A stretch of 64,000 nt of DNA from Nannocystis bainbridge (lineage in GTDB: Bacteria; Myxococcota_A; Polyangia; Nannocystales; Nannocystaceae): NCBI RefSeq assembly GCF_028368995.1, contig NZ_JAQNDL010000001.1, forward strand, positions 992,001 through 1,056,000. Reading direction: 5' to 3'. A model generated the notes under the pieces. It did no database searches. It was not told where the DNA came from and worked only from the letters and a program-made list of their open reading frames with translations. The position numbers were made by a program, and so were the translations under genes. Below are positions 32,901 to 41,949 of this stretch, one piece after another (within the stretch, counting starts at the first letter, position 1; every line of letters starts with the position of its first letter).

Positions 32901-35900
32901 TTACTCGGTGCGCGCCATCAGCCAGCGCGTCAGACCATCTCTGTCTCTCGGGACATCCGCGGCCCGGCCCAGCGCCTCTGTGAACGGCCCGGGGGCGTCC
33001 CCACGGGTCGGCGCCAGCAGGCCCAGGCCGAGCGACCTGACGTGGAGCTCCTGCTGCAGCACGACGATCTCGCCGAGCACGAGGTCGAGCCGCAGCACCG
33101 AGTCGTCGACGTCGTGGATCAGCAGCTCGTCCTCGGCGACGAACGCGAGCTCCTGGGCCCCTGCGGGCAGCAGGTGCTCGCGGCCCGGGTCGTCCGCGCC
33201 CGCGAGCACCTGCACCCCGTAGCCCGCGGTCGTCACCGCCACGAGCGCGCCGCTCGGGCTGAACGCCAGGCGAGGGTACGGCTCCAATAGCAGCGACCGG
33301 CGCGTCACCACGCCGTCCTCGTAGAACGCCAGGGTGTCCGTCCCCTGCAGCGCGATCGCGGCTGCCGAACCGCGCGGGTCGAGGGCCACGATCGGCGGGG
33401 TTCCGCTTCGCACGCCACGCACGCCGCCGATCAGCACCGGCGCGCCGTCGCCGACGTGCAGGCCGAACACCATGTCCGAGCTCGTGTGCGCGATCAGGTC
33501 GGTGCCCGTCGCGGTGGCCCACAGCTGCAGGACCTCACCGTCGAGCTGCCAGCGCGCCGGCGGGCCCGCGCCGGTGAACGCGAGCACGGTGCCGTCGGCC
33601 AATCCGAGCGCGTACGTGTCCCCCGACTCGGCCAGCGCGACCGCCCGGACCGGGTCATCGGCGGCGATGATCGAGCCGACGCCGTCGCCCTCGATCAGGC
33701 AGGCGCCACGCTCGCGGCCGACGATCAGCGCCCGGCCGCGGCCGTCGCAGGCCCGACGTGACGGCCGCCCATAGTCTTGGACCAGATCGAGCTGCAGGGG
33801 ACACATCACGCGGCTGCGGCGGCCGTCGCGGATCCGCACGAGCTCGGGCTCGCCGCGGCCCCCGAGCGAGACGGCGATGGCGTGGCTGTCGTCGGGCGCA
33901 GCCGCGAGCCACCTGTCCTTCCGGACATGTGGTAAAGGCTCGGGCCGCCACCACCATAGATCACGGCCCCGCGTGCCGACGAACCCCCCGTCAGTCGTGA
34001 ACGCGCCGCGCTCGTGCTCGCCGCCGGCCAGCGCGCGGAAGATCCGCCCGCTCTCCACCGACCACAACAACCAGCGACCGTCATAGCGGCTCGCAAACCG
34101 ATCGCCGGCGTCGGCCACCGTGAGCTCGCTCTGGCTCTCGGCGAACGCCTGCCGCTGCGCGAAGGAGCGGTAAAGGTCGGTCTCCCACAGCGACTCCCCT
34201 GACTCGAGATCGATCCGCACCAGCTGCGGCTCGTCCATGCTCGGGGGGAGGTCCGGCCGCTTGCGCAGCACGAGCGCCCGATCGTCGCGCGAGATCGCCA
34301 GCGGGCGGCCTTCGAGCGGCCGCGTGGTGCCGTCGCGCAGAGACAGCGCCTTGCCGGGCTCGAGCAGCCACAGCCCGCTGGGCGCGAACATCGTCGGAAT
34401 GCGCAGGTCAGGGAGCGGTGTGATCTCGTCGCCCGTCACCAGGAGGGCCGTCTGCTGCACACCGCTGACGGCGATCGAGCGCCCATCGGGGCTCATCGCG
34501 GCCCGGAGGGACCGCGGGAACGGCAGCGCGGTCATCGGCGCCGGCCGCATCGTCAGGTCCCAGGTGTAGGCCGCCGCCGGGTCGAGCCACCCGAGTCCCA
34601 TCACCCCGAGCGACGCCAGGGTCTCGCCGCCCCGCGACATCTCCCATCGGTGCGACGTGAGCCCGGCGCCGATCGGCAGCGACGACAGATCGATCGCCTC
34701 CGGCGCCTCCTCGCCGCGGACGATCACGCCGTGCGATCCGGCCAGCGCCGCCCACACGGGCGCCTCGGCGGCGGCGACCACCGAGCCGAACGGCGCCGCC
34801 AGATCGATCACCGATTCGCCGCGACCTGTCCCCAAGTTCCAGCGCCGCACGACCCCGCCGCCGTCGATGCTCACGAGCCCGCCGTCGGCCAGCGGCGCCA
34901 CGCGCTCGACCCGCCGCGCGTGCCCGCGGAGCACCCGATCCGGCGCGCCGCGGACGATCGCCGCGACGGCGACGGCGCGGGCCCTCCGAAGGTCGAGCGG
35001 ATCGCTCAGGTCGACCTCTCGCAACAGTCGCAGCGCCTCGGCCGGATCGTCGTCGAGGCCGCCGCGCGCCTGCGCCAGCACCGCGTCGTTGGCTCGCCGC
35101 CGCGCCTCGGCCTCGGCTGCCTCCGCGCGCGACCTGGCGGCCTCGAGCCCGCGCACGTACACGATCGACCCCGCCGCCACGGCCACCAGCACCGCCGCGG
35201 CCGCCGTCACCGCGACGCGATGACGCCTGAGCCACAAGCGCAGCAGCTCGCCCGCCTGATAGCGGTGCGCGTCGACCAGCCGCCCGGCCGCGAACCGCCG
35301 CAGATCGTCGGCCAGCGCCGCCGCCCCGGGATAGCGATCACCTGGCCGCGGGGACATGGCCTTTTGTGCGATCGCCACCAGCTCGCGCGGCGCCTCGGCG
35401 GCCAGCGGACGCAGGTCCTCGACCTCCTCGGCGAGCAGGCGCTCCAGCAGCTGCGACGCCTCCAGCGACGCGTGCGGCGGGCGCCCGGCCAGCACGTGGA
35501 ACAGCACCGCGCCGAGCGCATAGACATCGGTGCGAGCATCGACCGTCGCGCCGCGGGCCTGCTCCGGCGGCATGTAGCGCAGCGTGCCGACGACCGCCCC
35601 GACGCCCGTCGCGTCGCCCGCCGCGGCTGCGCCCTCGCCCGCCGACTCGCCGGGCTGCGCCGCTCGGGTGTCCTTGGCCAGGCCCCAGTCGATCACCACC
35701 GTCTCGCCGTGCGGGCCGATCAGGATGTTGCTCGGCTTGAGGTCGCGGTGGACCACCCCGTGCTGGTGCGCGTACGCGATCGCGTCGGCGGCCGCGAGCA
35801 CGTGCGCCACCAGGCCGATGCGCCCGCGCAGGCTCGGCTCGTCGGCGATCACCCGCGCCAGCGACTCGCCCTCGACCAGCTTCATGCAGTAATAGGGCTC

Positions 35901-36317
35901 GCCGTCGGCGAAGGAGCCCACGTCGTGCAGCGGCACGATCCCCGGGTGCTGCAGCCGCGCCGTGATGCGGGCCTCGAGCGCGAACCGCCGCGCCGCCTCC
36001 GGGTCGCGCCGCCGCAGCGTCTTGATCGCCACCGTGCGTCCCAGATGGCGATCGTATGCGCGCCGGATCACCCCCAACCCGCCGGCCGCGAACACCTCGC
36101 CGATCGCGTAGCGCTCGTCGCCCTCCGGCCCGTCCGCCGCCTCGGACGCGTCACTCAGGCGATCGACGCGCGCCAGCAGCCGCGCCCGTGCTTCGCGGAT
36201 CGCCGTCGAGGGCGCGGGGTCGGGGTGGAGTGCGAGCGCGGGCACGTCGGATGGGGCCTCGCTGGACATGTGCCGCGACGGCGGCTCGTGATCCCCGCCC
36301 CCCGATCTTTTTTTCAC
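32901..36317 (-). CDS. Transmembrane Ser/Thr protein kinase with WD40-like sensor
   Basis: A 1138-residue kinase. The kinase domain at about 70-340 has VAIKTL (ATP lysine), VVHRDLKPSNILI (catalytic loop) and VIDWGLAKD, where DWG replaces DFG as in many bacterial kinases; the Gly loop is AAGGLGV. One membrane helix (VAVTAAAAVLVAVAAGSIVYV) follows at about 370, then some 700 residues of WD40-type propeller blades. It begins in a GTGA overlap with the stop of the sigma-factor gene, so the two are coupled and probably form one signalling unit: an envelope sensor kinase with its own sigma factor. Confidence 0.9.
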   Translation of the reverse strand: MKKRSGGGDHEPPSRHMSSEAPSDVPALALHPDPAPSTAIREARARLLARVDRLSDASEAADGPEGDERYAIGEVFAAGGLGVIRRAYDRHLGRTVAIKTLRRRDPEAARRFALEARITARLQHPGIVPLHDVGSFADGEPYYCMKLVEGESLARVIADEPSLRGRIGLVAHVLAAADAIAYAHQHGVVHRDLKPSNILIGPHGETVVIDWGLAKDTRAAQPGESAGEGAAAAGDATGVGAVVGTLRYMPPEQARGATVDARTDVYALGAVLFHVLAGRPPHASLEASQLLERLLAEEVEDLRPLAAEAPRELVAIAQKAMSPRPGDRYPGAAALADDLRRFAAGRLVDAHRYQAGELLRLWLRRHRVAVTAAAAVLVAVAAGSIVYVRGLEAARSRAEAAEAEARRRANDAVLAQARGGLDDDPAEALRLLREVDLSDPLDLRRARAVAVAAIVRGAPDRVLRGHARRVERVAPLADGGLVSIDGGGVVRRWNLGTGRGESVIDLAAPFGSVVAAAEAPVWAALAGSHGVIVRGEEAPEAIDLSSLPIGAGLTSHRWEMSRGGETLASLGVMGLGWLDPAAAYTWDLTMRPAPMTALPFPRSLRAAMSPDGRSIAVSGVQQTALLVTGDEITPLPDLRIPTMFAPSGLWLLEPGKALSLRDGTTRPLEGRPLAISRDDRALVLRKRPDLPPSMDEPQLVRIDLESGESLWETDLYRSFAQRQAFAESQSELTVADAGDRFASRYDGRWLLWSVESGRIFRALAGGEHERGAFTTDGGFVGTRGRDLWWWRPEPLPHVRKDRWLAAAPDDSHAIAVSLGGRGEPELVRIRDGRRSRVMCPLQLDLVQDYGRPSRRACDGRGRALIVGRERGACLIEGDGVGSIIAADDPVRAVALAESGDTYALGLADGTVLAFTGAGPPARWQLDGEVLQLWATATGTDLIAHTSSDMVFGLHVGDGAPVLIGGVRGVRSGTPPIVALDPRGSAAAIALQGTDTLAFYEDGVVTRRSLLLEPYPRLAFSPSGALVAVTTAGYGVQVLAGADDPGREHLLPAGAQELAFVAEDELLIHDVDDSVLRLDLVLGEIVVLQQELHVRSLGLGLLAPTRGDAPGPFTEALGRAADVPRDRDGLTRWLMARTE
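33913..33940 (+). repeat. Two 14-bp modules inside the kinase gene
   Basis: ctgtccTTCCggac followed by atgtggTAAAggct, within the WD40 region. Weaker related sequences lie at 35342 (ctggccGCGGggac, atggccTTTTgtgc) in the same gene. Confidence 0.6.
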
Positions 36318-36943
36318 GCGCCCTCGACCCGCACCCGGCCGAAGCGGGCCTCGATGTCGGCGCGGATGCTGGCCAGGCAGCTGTCGAGGTCACGCAGCGC
36401 CGGCGCGTGCGAGGTCCCGGCCGCCAGCGCGTCCACTGCGGCCCGCAGGCGGCCGCGCGCGCGTTGCAGCCGGCGCGCCACCGTCGGTTGCGGCACCTTG
36501 AACAGCGCTGCCAGCTCCGCCTGCGCCAGCCCCTCCCAGTCCTTGAGCTCGATGAGGATCTGGTCGTCGAGGTCGAGCCCGCGCAGCGCCGTCGCCACCA
36601 GCCGCAGCGTCTCTTGCTGGGCCAGCGTCCCGCTCGGCGACGGATCGGCCGCCGGCAATGCGCTGTCGTCGATCGCCTCGAAGCGGCGCTCGCGGCGGCT
36701 CCAGCCCATCAGGACGAAGCGGGCCACCCCGAGCAAGTAGGCGCGGAACGAGCCCTCGCCGCGGAACCCCTCCTGCCGCCGGCACAGCGTCTCGAACGTC
36801 TTCTGCGCCAGGTCCTCGCACACCGGCGGCGGCGCCTTGCCGTGGAAGAACCGGAACACCGCCGCGTAGTGGCGCTCGATCAGCGCCTGCCCGGCCTCGC
36901 GCCGCCCCGCCCGCCAGCTCGTCAGCAGCGCGTCGTCATCCAC
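36314..36943 (-). CDS. ECF-type sigma-70 family sigma factor
   Basis: A 209-residue sigma factor with region 2 (CEDLAQKTFETLCRRQEGF, then SFRAYLLGVARFVLMGW) and region 4 (LKDWEGLAQAELAALFKV, then VARRLQRARGRLR), and no region 3. Sigma factors of this type recruit RNA polymerase to a small regulon, often including their own operon. The gene overlaps the kinase gene by GTGA. The same layout recurs with unrelated sequences at 53114-55314. Confidence 0.9.
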   Translation of the reverse strand: MDDDALLTSWRAGRREAGQALIERHYAAVFRFFHGKAPPPVCEDLAQKTFETLCRRQEGFRGEGSFRAYLLGVARFVLMGWSRRERRFEAIDDSALPAADPSPSGTLAQQETLRLVATALRGLDLDDQILIELKDWEGLAQAELAALFKVPQPTVARRLQRARGRLRAAVDALAAGTSHAPALRDLDSCLASIRADIEARFGRVRVEGA

Positions 36944-37020
36944 CCCAGCACGATCGCAAGCCGCCCGGGGCCGGTCAAGCGCGCGCCTCGCTCACCGCAC
37001 GAAACCGCGCCCAACGGGAC

Positions 37021-37104
37021 ATGTCCGCCTCGACATGCTCCGAAGCACATGCCCGATGAGACATGCCCCTTACGACATGTCCTTCGCGCCATCACGGCGA
37101 AGCT
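37021..37104 (+). repeat. Six-unit 14-bp array upstream of the sigma-factor gene
   Basis: Units at 37021, 37035, 37049, 37063, 37077 and 37091: atgtccGCCTcgac, atgctcCGAAgcac, atgcccGATGagac, atgcccCTTAcgac, atgtccTTCGcgcc, atcacgGCGAagct. In the second unit both arms have changed together (TGCT with AGCA), keeping the pairing. Confidence 0.95.
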
Positions 37105-37137
37105 TCTTCGCCGCCCGTGCCCGCGGCGCTCGACGTC

Positions 37138-38655
37138 TCACTCGCGCCCGAGCGGAGGCAGCTCGCCGCACACCAGCTCTTCCGCGTACAGGTAGCCGAA
37201 GAAGCGCGCGCGGCCCGTCTCCGTGTCCGCCACCAGCACGGACATCGGCCGTGGGTCGTGACCTGCACGGCATTGCGCGCGGGACAGCACGAACTCGCGC
37301 AGCGCCCTCGCCTCGGTCGCGATCGTCTGGTTGACCGCGGCCGGCCCCGGGTCGAAGCGGGCCAGCTGGTGCATCGGCCCCGCGCCTGGCACGAACAGAT
37401 CGGCCTCCTCCACGCGCCAGCCTGCTTGTGGCTGGGCCAGCTCCGGGCTGGCCAGCAGGTCGCCGACGCTGGCCAGGCGGCTGCGGGCCTCGAGCAGGTC
37501 GGCGCCGGTGAAGCGCCAGCGGCGGGGCGTGCAGATATCCTCGAGCACGGCATGCACCTCGGCCACTGCGCCGAGGCGGTCGGCCAGGGTCGACCAGTCG
37601 CGGTCGAGCGCCGCCGTCGCGGCCTCCGCCGCATCGCGGCCGAGCTGGCGCAGCTCGCCTGGATAATCGCGGCCGACCAGCATCGGGCAGCGCTCGGACA
37701 GCGCCAGCCCCGGCTCGGGCGCCGCCACCCGGGCCCCGCCGGCCGACAGCACCACCCGCGGCGCCACCGGGCAGCGGTCGGCCGACGCGCAGGTCGCGTA
37801 TGGCTGCACGTACTCCCAGTAGGCCCGGCCGCACTCGTACCTGGCCCTCGCGTCAGGTTCGCTCGGCGCCTCGGCCCCGGCGAAGGCCCGCAGCTCCGCG
37901 TGGATCTCCGGCACGAACGCCGCCAGCTCCGCGCTGTAGTAGCGCCACAGCAGCGCGTCCGCGTGGTTGAGGAAGCCCTCGAGCTGCGCCAGCCCCTGCT
38001 CCTGGCCCTCCGCCAGGGCCCGGATCGCCGGCTCGCAGCCGCCGACGCGCGCGGCCGGCAGCGCCTTCCAGGCCGTCAGGTCGATCGGCGCCGCGTCGAC
38101 GCTGACGATCGATATGGCGCTCGGGTCATGTCTTTGCAGCCATGTCCTTTGGAGCAGGATCCCATCGGCCCGGTAGCGCGGGCGGCCGGCCCCCGGCTCG
38201 CGCGCGGCGGTCAGCGCCGCCGGCTGGGCCACGATCGCCGCCTGCTCGGCCTGGCGCACGCTGGAGATCCGCAGCGCCGGGCTCAACGCCTGCAGCGCCG
38301 GGCCCACGCGCGCGTCCCAGCCGGCCAGGCCCGGGCCGAGCAGCACCTCGACCGTCGGCGAGGCCGTCAGCGCGGTCGCCAGCGCCTCCGCGTCGCCGGC
38401 CGTCAGCGTCGGCGGCGACCAGGCCACCGCCAGGCTCGGCAGGCCGAGCCCGGTGCGCGGCGGCGGTGGCCCGCCTGGAAGCTGACTCTGGCTGCCGAGC
38501 GCTGGCACGGCCGCCCCGGTGCCTGGCCGCGGCCCGCACGTCAGCGTCGCCACGCCGGCCAGGATCACCCCTGCCGCGCGCGTGCCCGACCTGCGGGGCG
38601 CGCCGCGGCGTCGCGCGTCCGCGCGAGCGAGGCGATGGGAGGAGCCGCCAGCCAC
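37138..38655 (-). CDS. Lipoprotein of unknown function
   Basis: A 505-residue protein from GTG 38655. The signal ends in a lipobox-like TLTC after GVILAGVA, preceded by a long basic N-terminal region. The mature protein has few recognisable features; ADRCPVAPRVVLSAGG and YGYLYAEELVCGEL-like segments are not family motifs known to me. TAGAGT lies nine bases before the start. Three 14-bp modules are in the middle of the gene (38128-38169). Confidence 0.7.
   Translation of the reverse strand: MAGGSSHRLARADARRRGAPRRSGTRAAGVILAGVATLTCGPRPGTGAAVPALGSQSQLPGGPPPPRTGLGLPSLAVAWSPPTLTAGDAEALATALTASPTVEVLLGPGLAGWDARVGPALQALSPALRISSVRQAEQAAIVAQPAALTAAREPGAGRPRYRADGILLQRTWLQRHDPSAISIVSVDAAPIDLTAWKALPAARVGGCEPAIRALAEGQEQGLAQLEGFLNHADALLWRYYSAELAAFVPEIHAELRAFAGAEAPSEPDARARYECGRAYWEYVQPYATCASADRCPVAPRVVLSAGGARVAAPEPGLALSERCPMLVGRDYPGELRQLGRDAAEAATAALDRDWSTLADRLGAVAEVHAVLEDICTPRRWRFTGADLLEARSRLASVGDLLASPELAQPQAGWRVEEADLFVPGAGPMHQLARFDPGPAAVNQTIATEARALREFVLSRAQCRAGHDPRPMSVLVADTETGRARFFGYLYAEELVCGELPPLGRE
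38128..38169 (+). repeat. Three 14-bp modules inside a lipoprotein gene
   Basis: atgtctTTGCagcc, atgtccTTTGgagc, aggatcCCATcggc, again exactly 42 bp so the reading frame is kept. Confidence 0.7.
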
Positions 38656-38833
38656 GACCCTCTTACTCTACGGTCGGTCCACGCATGCAGCGGTGATCTG
38701 GCGCACTCGCGCCCGGACCGCCAGAAATCGGCGCGAACGAGGCGCAGCCGGCGAATTGCGCCTGCCGCGCAAAACCGTTCCCGACGCGCGCGCGGCTCCA
38801 GGCGCGGGCGGATGGGCCGGTACCCTGGCGTGA

Positions 38834-38839
38834 TATGCT
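38834..38839 (+). promoter_or_regulatory. -10 box of a leaderless promoter
   Basis: TATGCT followed by GCCGCC and the GTG at 38846, spacing six bases. Confidence 0.55.
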
Positions 38840-38845
38840 GCCGCC

Positions 38846-40651
38846 GTGCCCGCCTCGCGCCCCTGGACTGTCCTGAGCGTCCTCGCCGTGTCAGCCGGTC
38901 TTTTGGGCCTGGCGCGCGAGGCCGCCGCCGACGAGCCGATCCTCGTCGAGTTCCACTACACCCCGGTGCCCGACGTCCAGATGGCGATCTGGCTCGAGGA
39001 TCAGGACGGCAACTTTGTGCAAGACGTCCTCGTCACGCAGGCCACCGGCAAGTACGGCATCGGCAACCGGCCCGGCATCTGGAACTTCGTGTCGAGCTGG
39101 CGCGCGCCCTACGGCCCGCGGCAGAACGTGCTGCCGGTGTGGTCGCACCGGCGCGGCAAGAAGTACCCGCGGATCGTCTTCCACGACGACAACCCGGCCG
39201 ACCTCGAGTCGCTCGGCTGGCACGAGAACAGCAGCTCCGCCGAGAACTACTACTGCCGGCCGCTGACCGCCTCCGAGCACGAGACCATCTCCGTCGACAC
39301 CAAGACCTGCCCCTCGCCCAAGGTCTTTCAGTCCGACAAGGGCCGCTTCGATCCCAAGGGCAACCAGGTGTTCTACCCGCCGCGCAACGACCTCGTCGAC
39401 TTCGAGGCCGGCGGCGACCACGAGGACATCAAGCAATACGCCGACATCAATGACCTCGACGCCGTCACCGCCGCCACCCCGGTCGGCGACATGGCCGAGT
39501 TCACCACCCTGCTGCTGTCGCCCGAGGCGGTCGCCAAGGGCCCGCTGACCGCCTACGTCGAGGTCAACCTCGAGCGCGACGAGAACGCCGACTTCGACTA
39601 CGACCGCGAGGACGACCACTTCGTCGACACCCGCCTCGAGAACTACGGCATCGAGTTCCTCGGCCAGCCCTCGGTCGTCTACAAGGTCGCGTTCGACCCG
39701 CGCGAGCGCGAATTCGTCGGCACCACCCAGTACCTCGGCTACGGCGACTGGAACGGCGCCACCGGCTCGCTGCACCCCGCCGACGGCAAGCTCAGCGAGT
39801 CGAACGGCAGCGGCGCCGACCGCCTGCGGATCATGAGCAAGAACGGCGACACGTTCCGCTGGGGCGTGTTCTCGTACGGCAAGGACAGCGGCGGCACCAC
39901 CACCAGCGACGGCTCGGACACCGGCGACGGCACCGGCGACGGCACCGGCGACGGCACTGGCGCCACCGGCGAGCAGACCACCGACAGCGACAGCGGCGAC
40001 GACAGCGACGGCTGGGGCCAGTGCGGCCAGATCGCCCCGCTGGCCCCGATCGACGACCTCGCGCTCGCCGGCATGTCGTTCGACCGCGTCCAGCTCAGCT
40101 TCCGCATGCCCGCGCAGCCGGACCCCGACTTCTCGCTGACCAAGATCCACGTCTATCACATCACCGGCGACAACCCGCTGACCGACGAGCTGCTCGGCGC
40201 GGCCTTCCTCAAGACCTTCAGCGCCGCCGAGCTCGCGGCCACCGAGGGCCTGGTGACGCTCGAGATCGGCGAGCTGTGGGGCGACTACACCTACCAGTTC
40301 GCGGTCGTGTACGAGGACAAGTGCACCAACCGCAGCCCGATCGTCGGCGCCGAGATCACGACCCAGGCGCAGGAGTTCCAGACCGTCGACAGCTTCTGCT
40401 TCGTCGCCACCGCCGCCTGGGGCGCCCCGTGGGCCGCCCAGGTCGCCGCGCTGCGCTCGTTCCGCGACGCCTACCTCAAGACCACCCCCACCGGCATCGA
40501 CCTGGTCCGCTTCTACTACGCCTACAGCCCGCCGCTGGCCCGCGTCATCCAGCACGAGCCGCTGCTCCGCGGCCTCGCCCGCGTCGTCCTCCAGCCGGTC
40601 GCCGACGCCGCCGGCCTGGCCACCCGCGCCCAGCCGACCCATGGCGGTTAG
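38846..40651 (+). CDS. Secreted protein with CFI-box C-terminus
   Basis: A 601-residue exported protein: GTG start, hydrophobic signal (VLSVLAVSAGLLGLA, cleavage near AAADEP). The first 340 residues have no recognised family. A low-complexity GDGTGDGT linker (12-bp tandem repeats in DNA) leads to a domain near 395-520 that looks fibronectin-like (DDLALAGMSFDRVQLSFRMP). The C-terminus begins CFVATAAWG and contains LRSFRDAYLKT and FYYAYSPPLA, the pattern of CFI-box-CTERM tails, which probably direct surface sorting. It overlaps the next gene by 11 bp. Confidence 0.85.
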   Translation: MPASRPWTVLSVLAVSAGLLGLAREAAADEPILVEFHYTPVPDVQMAIWLEDQDGNFVQDVLVTQATGKYGIGNRPGIWNFVSSWRAPYGPRQNVLPVWSHRRGKKYPRIVFHDDNPADLESLGWHENSSSAENYYCRPLTASEHETISVDTKTCPSPKVFQSDKGRFDPKGNQVFYPPRNDLVDFEAGGDHEDIKQYADINDLDAVTAATPVGDMAEFTTLLLSPEAVAKGPLTAYVEVNLERDENADFDYDREDDHFVDTRLENYGIEFLGQPSVVYKVAFDPREREFVGTTQYLGYGDWNGATGSLHPADGKLSESNGSGADRLRIMSKNGDTFRWGVFSYGKDSGGTTTSDGSDTGDGTGDGTGDGTGATGEQTTDSDSGDDSDGWGQCGQIAPLAPIDDLALAGMSFDRVQLSFRMPAQPDPDFSLTKIHVYHITGDNPLTDELLGAAFLKTFSAAELAATEGLVTLEIGELWGDYTYQFAVVYEDKCTNRSPIVGAEITTQAQEFQTVDSFCFVATAAWGAPWAAQVAALRSFRDAYLKTTPTGIDLVRFYYAYSPPLARVIQHEPLLRGLARVVLQPVADAAGLATRAQPTHGG

Positions 40652-41369
40652 CCCCCTCGCCGCGGCCCTCGCCGCGCTCGCGCTGGCCGCCGCGCCGGCT
40701 GCCCCTGCGAACATGTCCCCTGCGCCAGGTCCCTGGGAACCTGTCGCTGTGGACATGTCCCCTGAGACACCCTTCGGCCCGCTGCCCGCGACCTCGGGCC
40801 AGCCGCGCCCGGCCCCGAGCCCGCCCGGCCCCGCGGCTCAGCCCGCGAACGGCCCCGCGAACGGCTCCGCGCCCCCGCCTGGTCCGGGCCCCGCCGCCGG
40901 GCCTGGCGCGCGCACGCCGACGGCGACCTCGCCCGGCCTGGCGACCCCCGGCATGCCCGGCCCCGCCTCTGCGCCTGTCCCTTCGGACAGGCCCACCGAA
41001 GCTGTCCACCCGGCCAGCCCGCCGGTGCCCGCCGAGGCCGTCGCCGGGCCGCCGCTGGTCGAGGGCCCCGCCCCGGCCCCCGGCGGCCGCCTGTGCCACG
41101 GCTCGGGCGCCTGTCGTCGCCTGCTGATCCTCGGCGGCGTGGCGGGCGGCCTCGGCCTCGGCGCCATCGCCACCGGCGTCGCCCTGCTGGCCCGACCGCT
41201 CGCGCTCGATCCCGAGGACCCGACCGCGCTCGTCACCTACCGCCCCGCCGGCGCCGCCCTCCTGGCCGTCGGCGCCGGCCTGGCCGCCACCTGGCTCCTC
41301 ACCCTGCTCGCCGCCCGCAAGGCCGGCCGCCTGGCCCAGCGCCTGCGCGCCGCAGTGGCTGTCCCGTGA
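40641..41369 (+). CDS. Pro/Ala-rich exported protein with two C-terminal membrane helices
   Basis: A 242-residue protein with a hydrophobic N-terminus, about 110 residues rich in Pro, Ala and Gly, and two membrane helices (LLILGGVAGGLGLGAIATGVAL and AGAALLAVGAGLAATWLLTLLA). It overlaps the CFI-box gene and may serve it in the membrane, which is inference only. Much of the low-complexity part is encoded by 14-bp modules (40699-40768 and 40975-41002), and its stop codon lies in another module. Confidence 0.7.
   Translation: MAVSPLAAALAALALAAAPAAPANMSPAPGPWEPVAVDMSPETPFGPLPATSGQPRPAPSPPGPAAQPANGPANGSAPPPGPGPAAGPGARTPTATSPGLATPGMPGPASAPVPSDRPTEAVHPASPPVPAEAVAGPPLVEGPAPAPGGRLCHGSGACRRLLILGGVAGGLGLGAIATGVALLARPLALDPEDPTALVTYRPAGAALLAVGAGLAATWLLTLLAARKAGRLAQRLRAAVAVP
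40699..40768 (+). repeat. Five-unit 14-bp array inside a coding region
   Basis: Units at 40699, 40713, 40727, 40741 and 40755: ctgcccCTGCgaac, atgtccCCTGcgcc, aggtccCTGGgaac, ctgtcgCTGTggac, atgtccCCTGagac. A perfect GGACATGTCC lies at 40751-40760. Here, unlike in conserved enzymes, the encoded sequence is low-complexity and could have grown by insertion. Confidence 0.9.
40975..41002 (+). repeat. Two 14-bp modules with a perfect hairpin
   Basis: ctgtccCTTCggac followed by aggcccACCGaagc. CCTGTCC and GGACAGG pair perfectly around four bases. Confidence 0.75.
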
Positions 41370-41535
41370 GCCATCTCCTCGCATTCTCTCGGCGCGCCGT
41401 CGCACCTGACCCATGAGCCATGTCTCACCATTCCCGCGGCCCGATGCGTCTGCCCCTCGCCGGCGCGCGCCCTGTCCCATGAGACATCTACCCGCAATCC
41501 CGGCCCCGCGCCGCGCCGGACCTGTCCCATGAGGC
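41359..41535 (+). repeat. Repeated two-module blocks between two genes
   Basis: Three blocks, each a ctgtcc-type unit followed by an at-type unit: 41359 (ctgtccCGTGagcc, atctccTCGCattc), 41406 (ctgaccCATGagcc, atgtctCACCattc) and 41472 (ctgtccCATGagac, atctacCCGCaatc), then a single unit at 41522 (ctgtccCATGaggc). The first supplies the TGA of the gene before it and the last the ATG of the gene after it. Confidence 0.85.
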
Positions 41536-41789
41536 CGCTTCTGTTCGTGCTCGCCTTCCTCGCCGGGGCCTGCCGGATCCCCAACCCCGACCACTGCGTC
41601 CACCGGGACGTCCACAGCGACGCCTGGTGCGCCGACAACAGCCCGGCGCGGCCCTACTGTTCGCCCTGCGTCGCCGAGGGGCACGGCTGCGTCGCCGACC
41701 CGCCCGACTCTGACGACTGCCCCGCCTACGCGCCCGACGGCACCACCGGCACCACCGGCACCGCCGGCGACGACAGCACCACCGGCTGA
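41529..41789 (+). CDS. Small Cys-rich lipoprotein
   Basis: An 86-residue lipoprotein: MRPLLFVLAFLAGAC is a complete signal with lipobox. Eight further Cys follow (CVHRDVHSDAWC, YCSPCVAEGHGC), then a TTGTTGTAGDD tail. The small size and Cys spacing suggest a disulfide-held surface peptide. The ATG is in the variable centre of a 14-bp module, so the repeat carries the translation start. No obvious ribosome binding site. Confidence 0.65.
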   Translation: MRPLLFVLAFLAGACRIPNPDHCVHRDVHSDAWCADNSPARPYCSPCVAEGHGCVADPPDSDDCPAYAPDGTTGTTGTAGDDSTTG

Positions 41790-41949
41790 CGGTCGCTCAC
41801 GGGTCCTCGCCACGACCCCGCGGCGGCGACCCGCGAGCCTCGCATTCTGTCTCAGAATGCGCTGGCTCGGATCGACTCACGCGAATCACTGGCTGCGCAG
41901 CGACGGCCGCCGCGCTTTCGAAAAGAGGTGAGCCGTCGCGCCCTTGCCG

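Noticed and set aside
40751..40760. Match of GGACATGTCC to the animal p53 half-site consensus
   Set aside because: The resemblance is coincidental; bacteria have no p53, although the geometry of a dimer-binding palindrome is a fair analogy.
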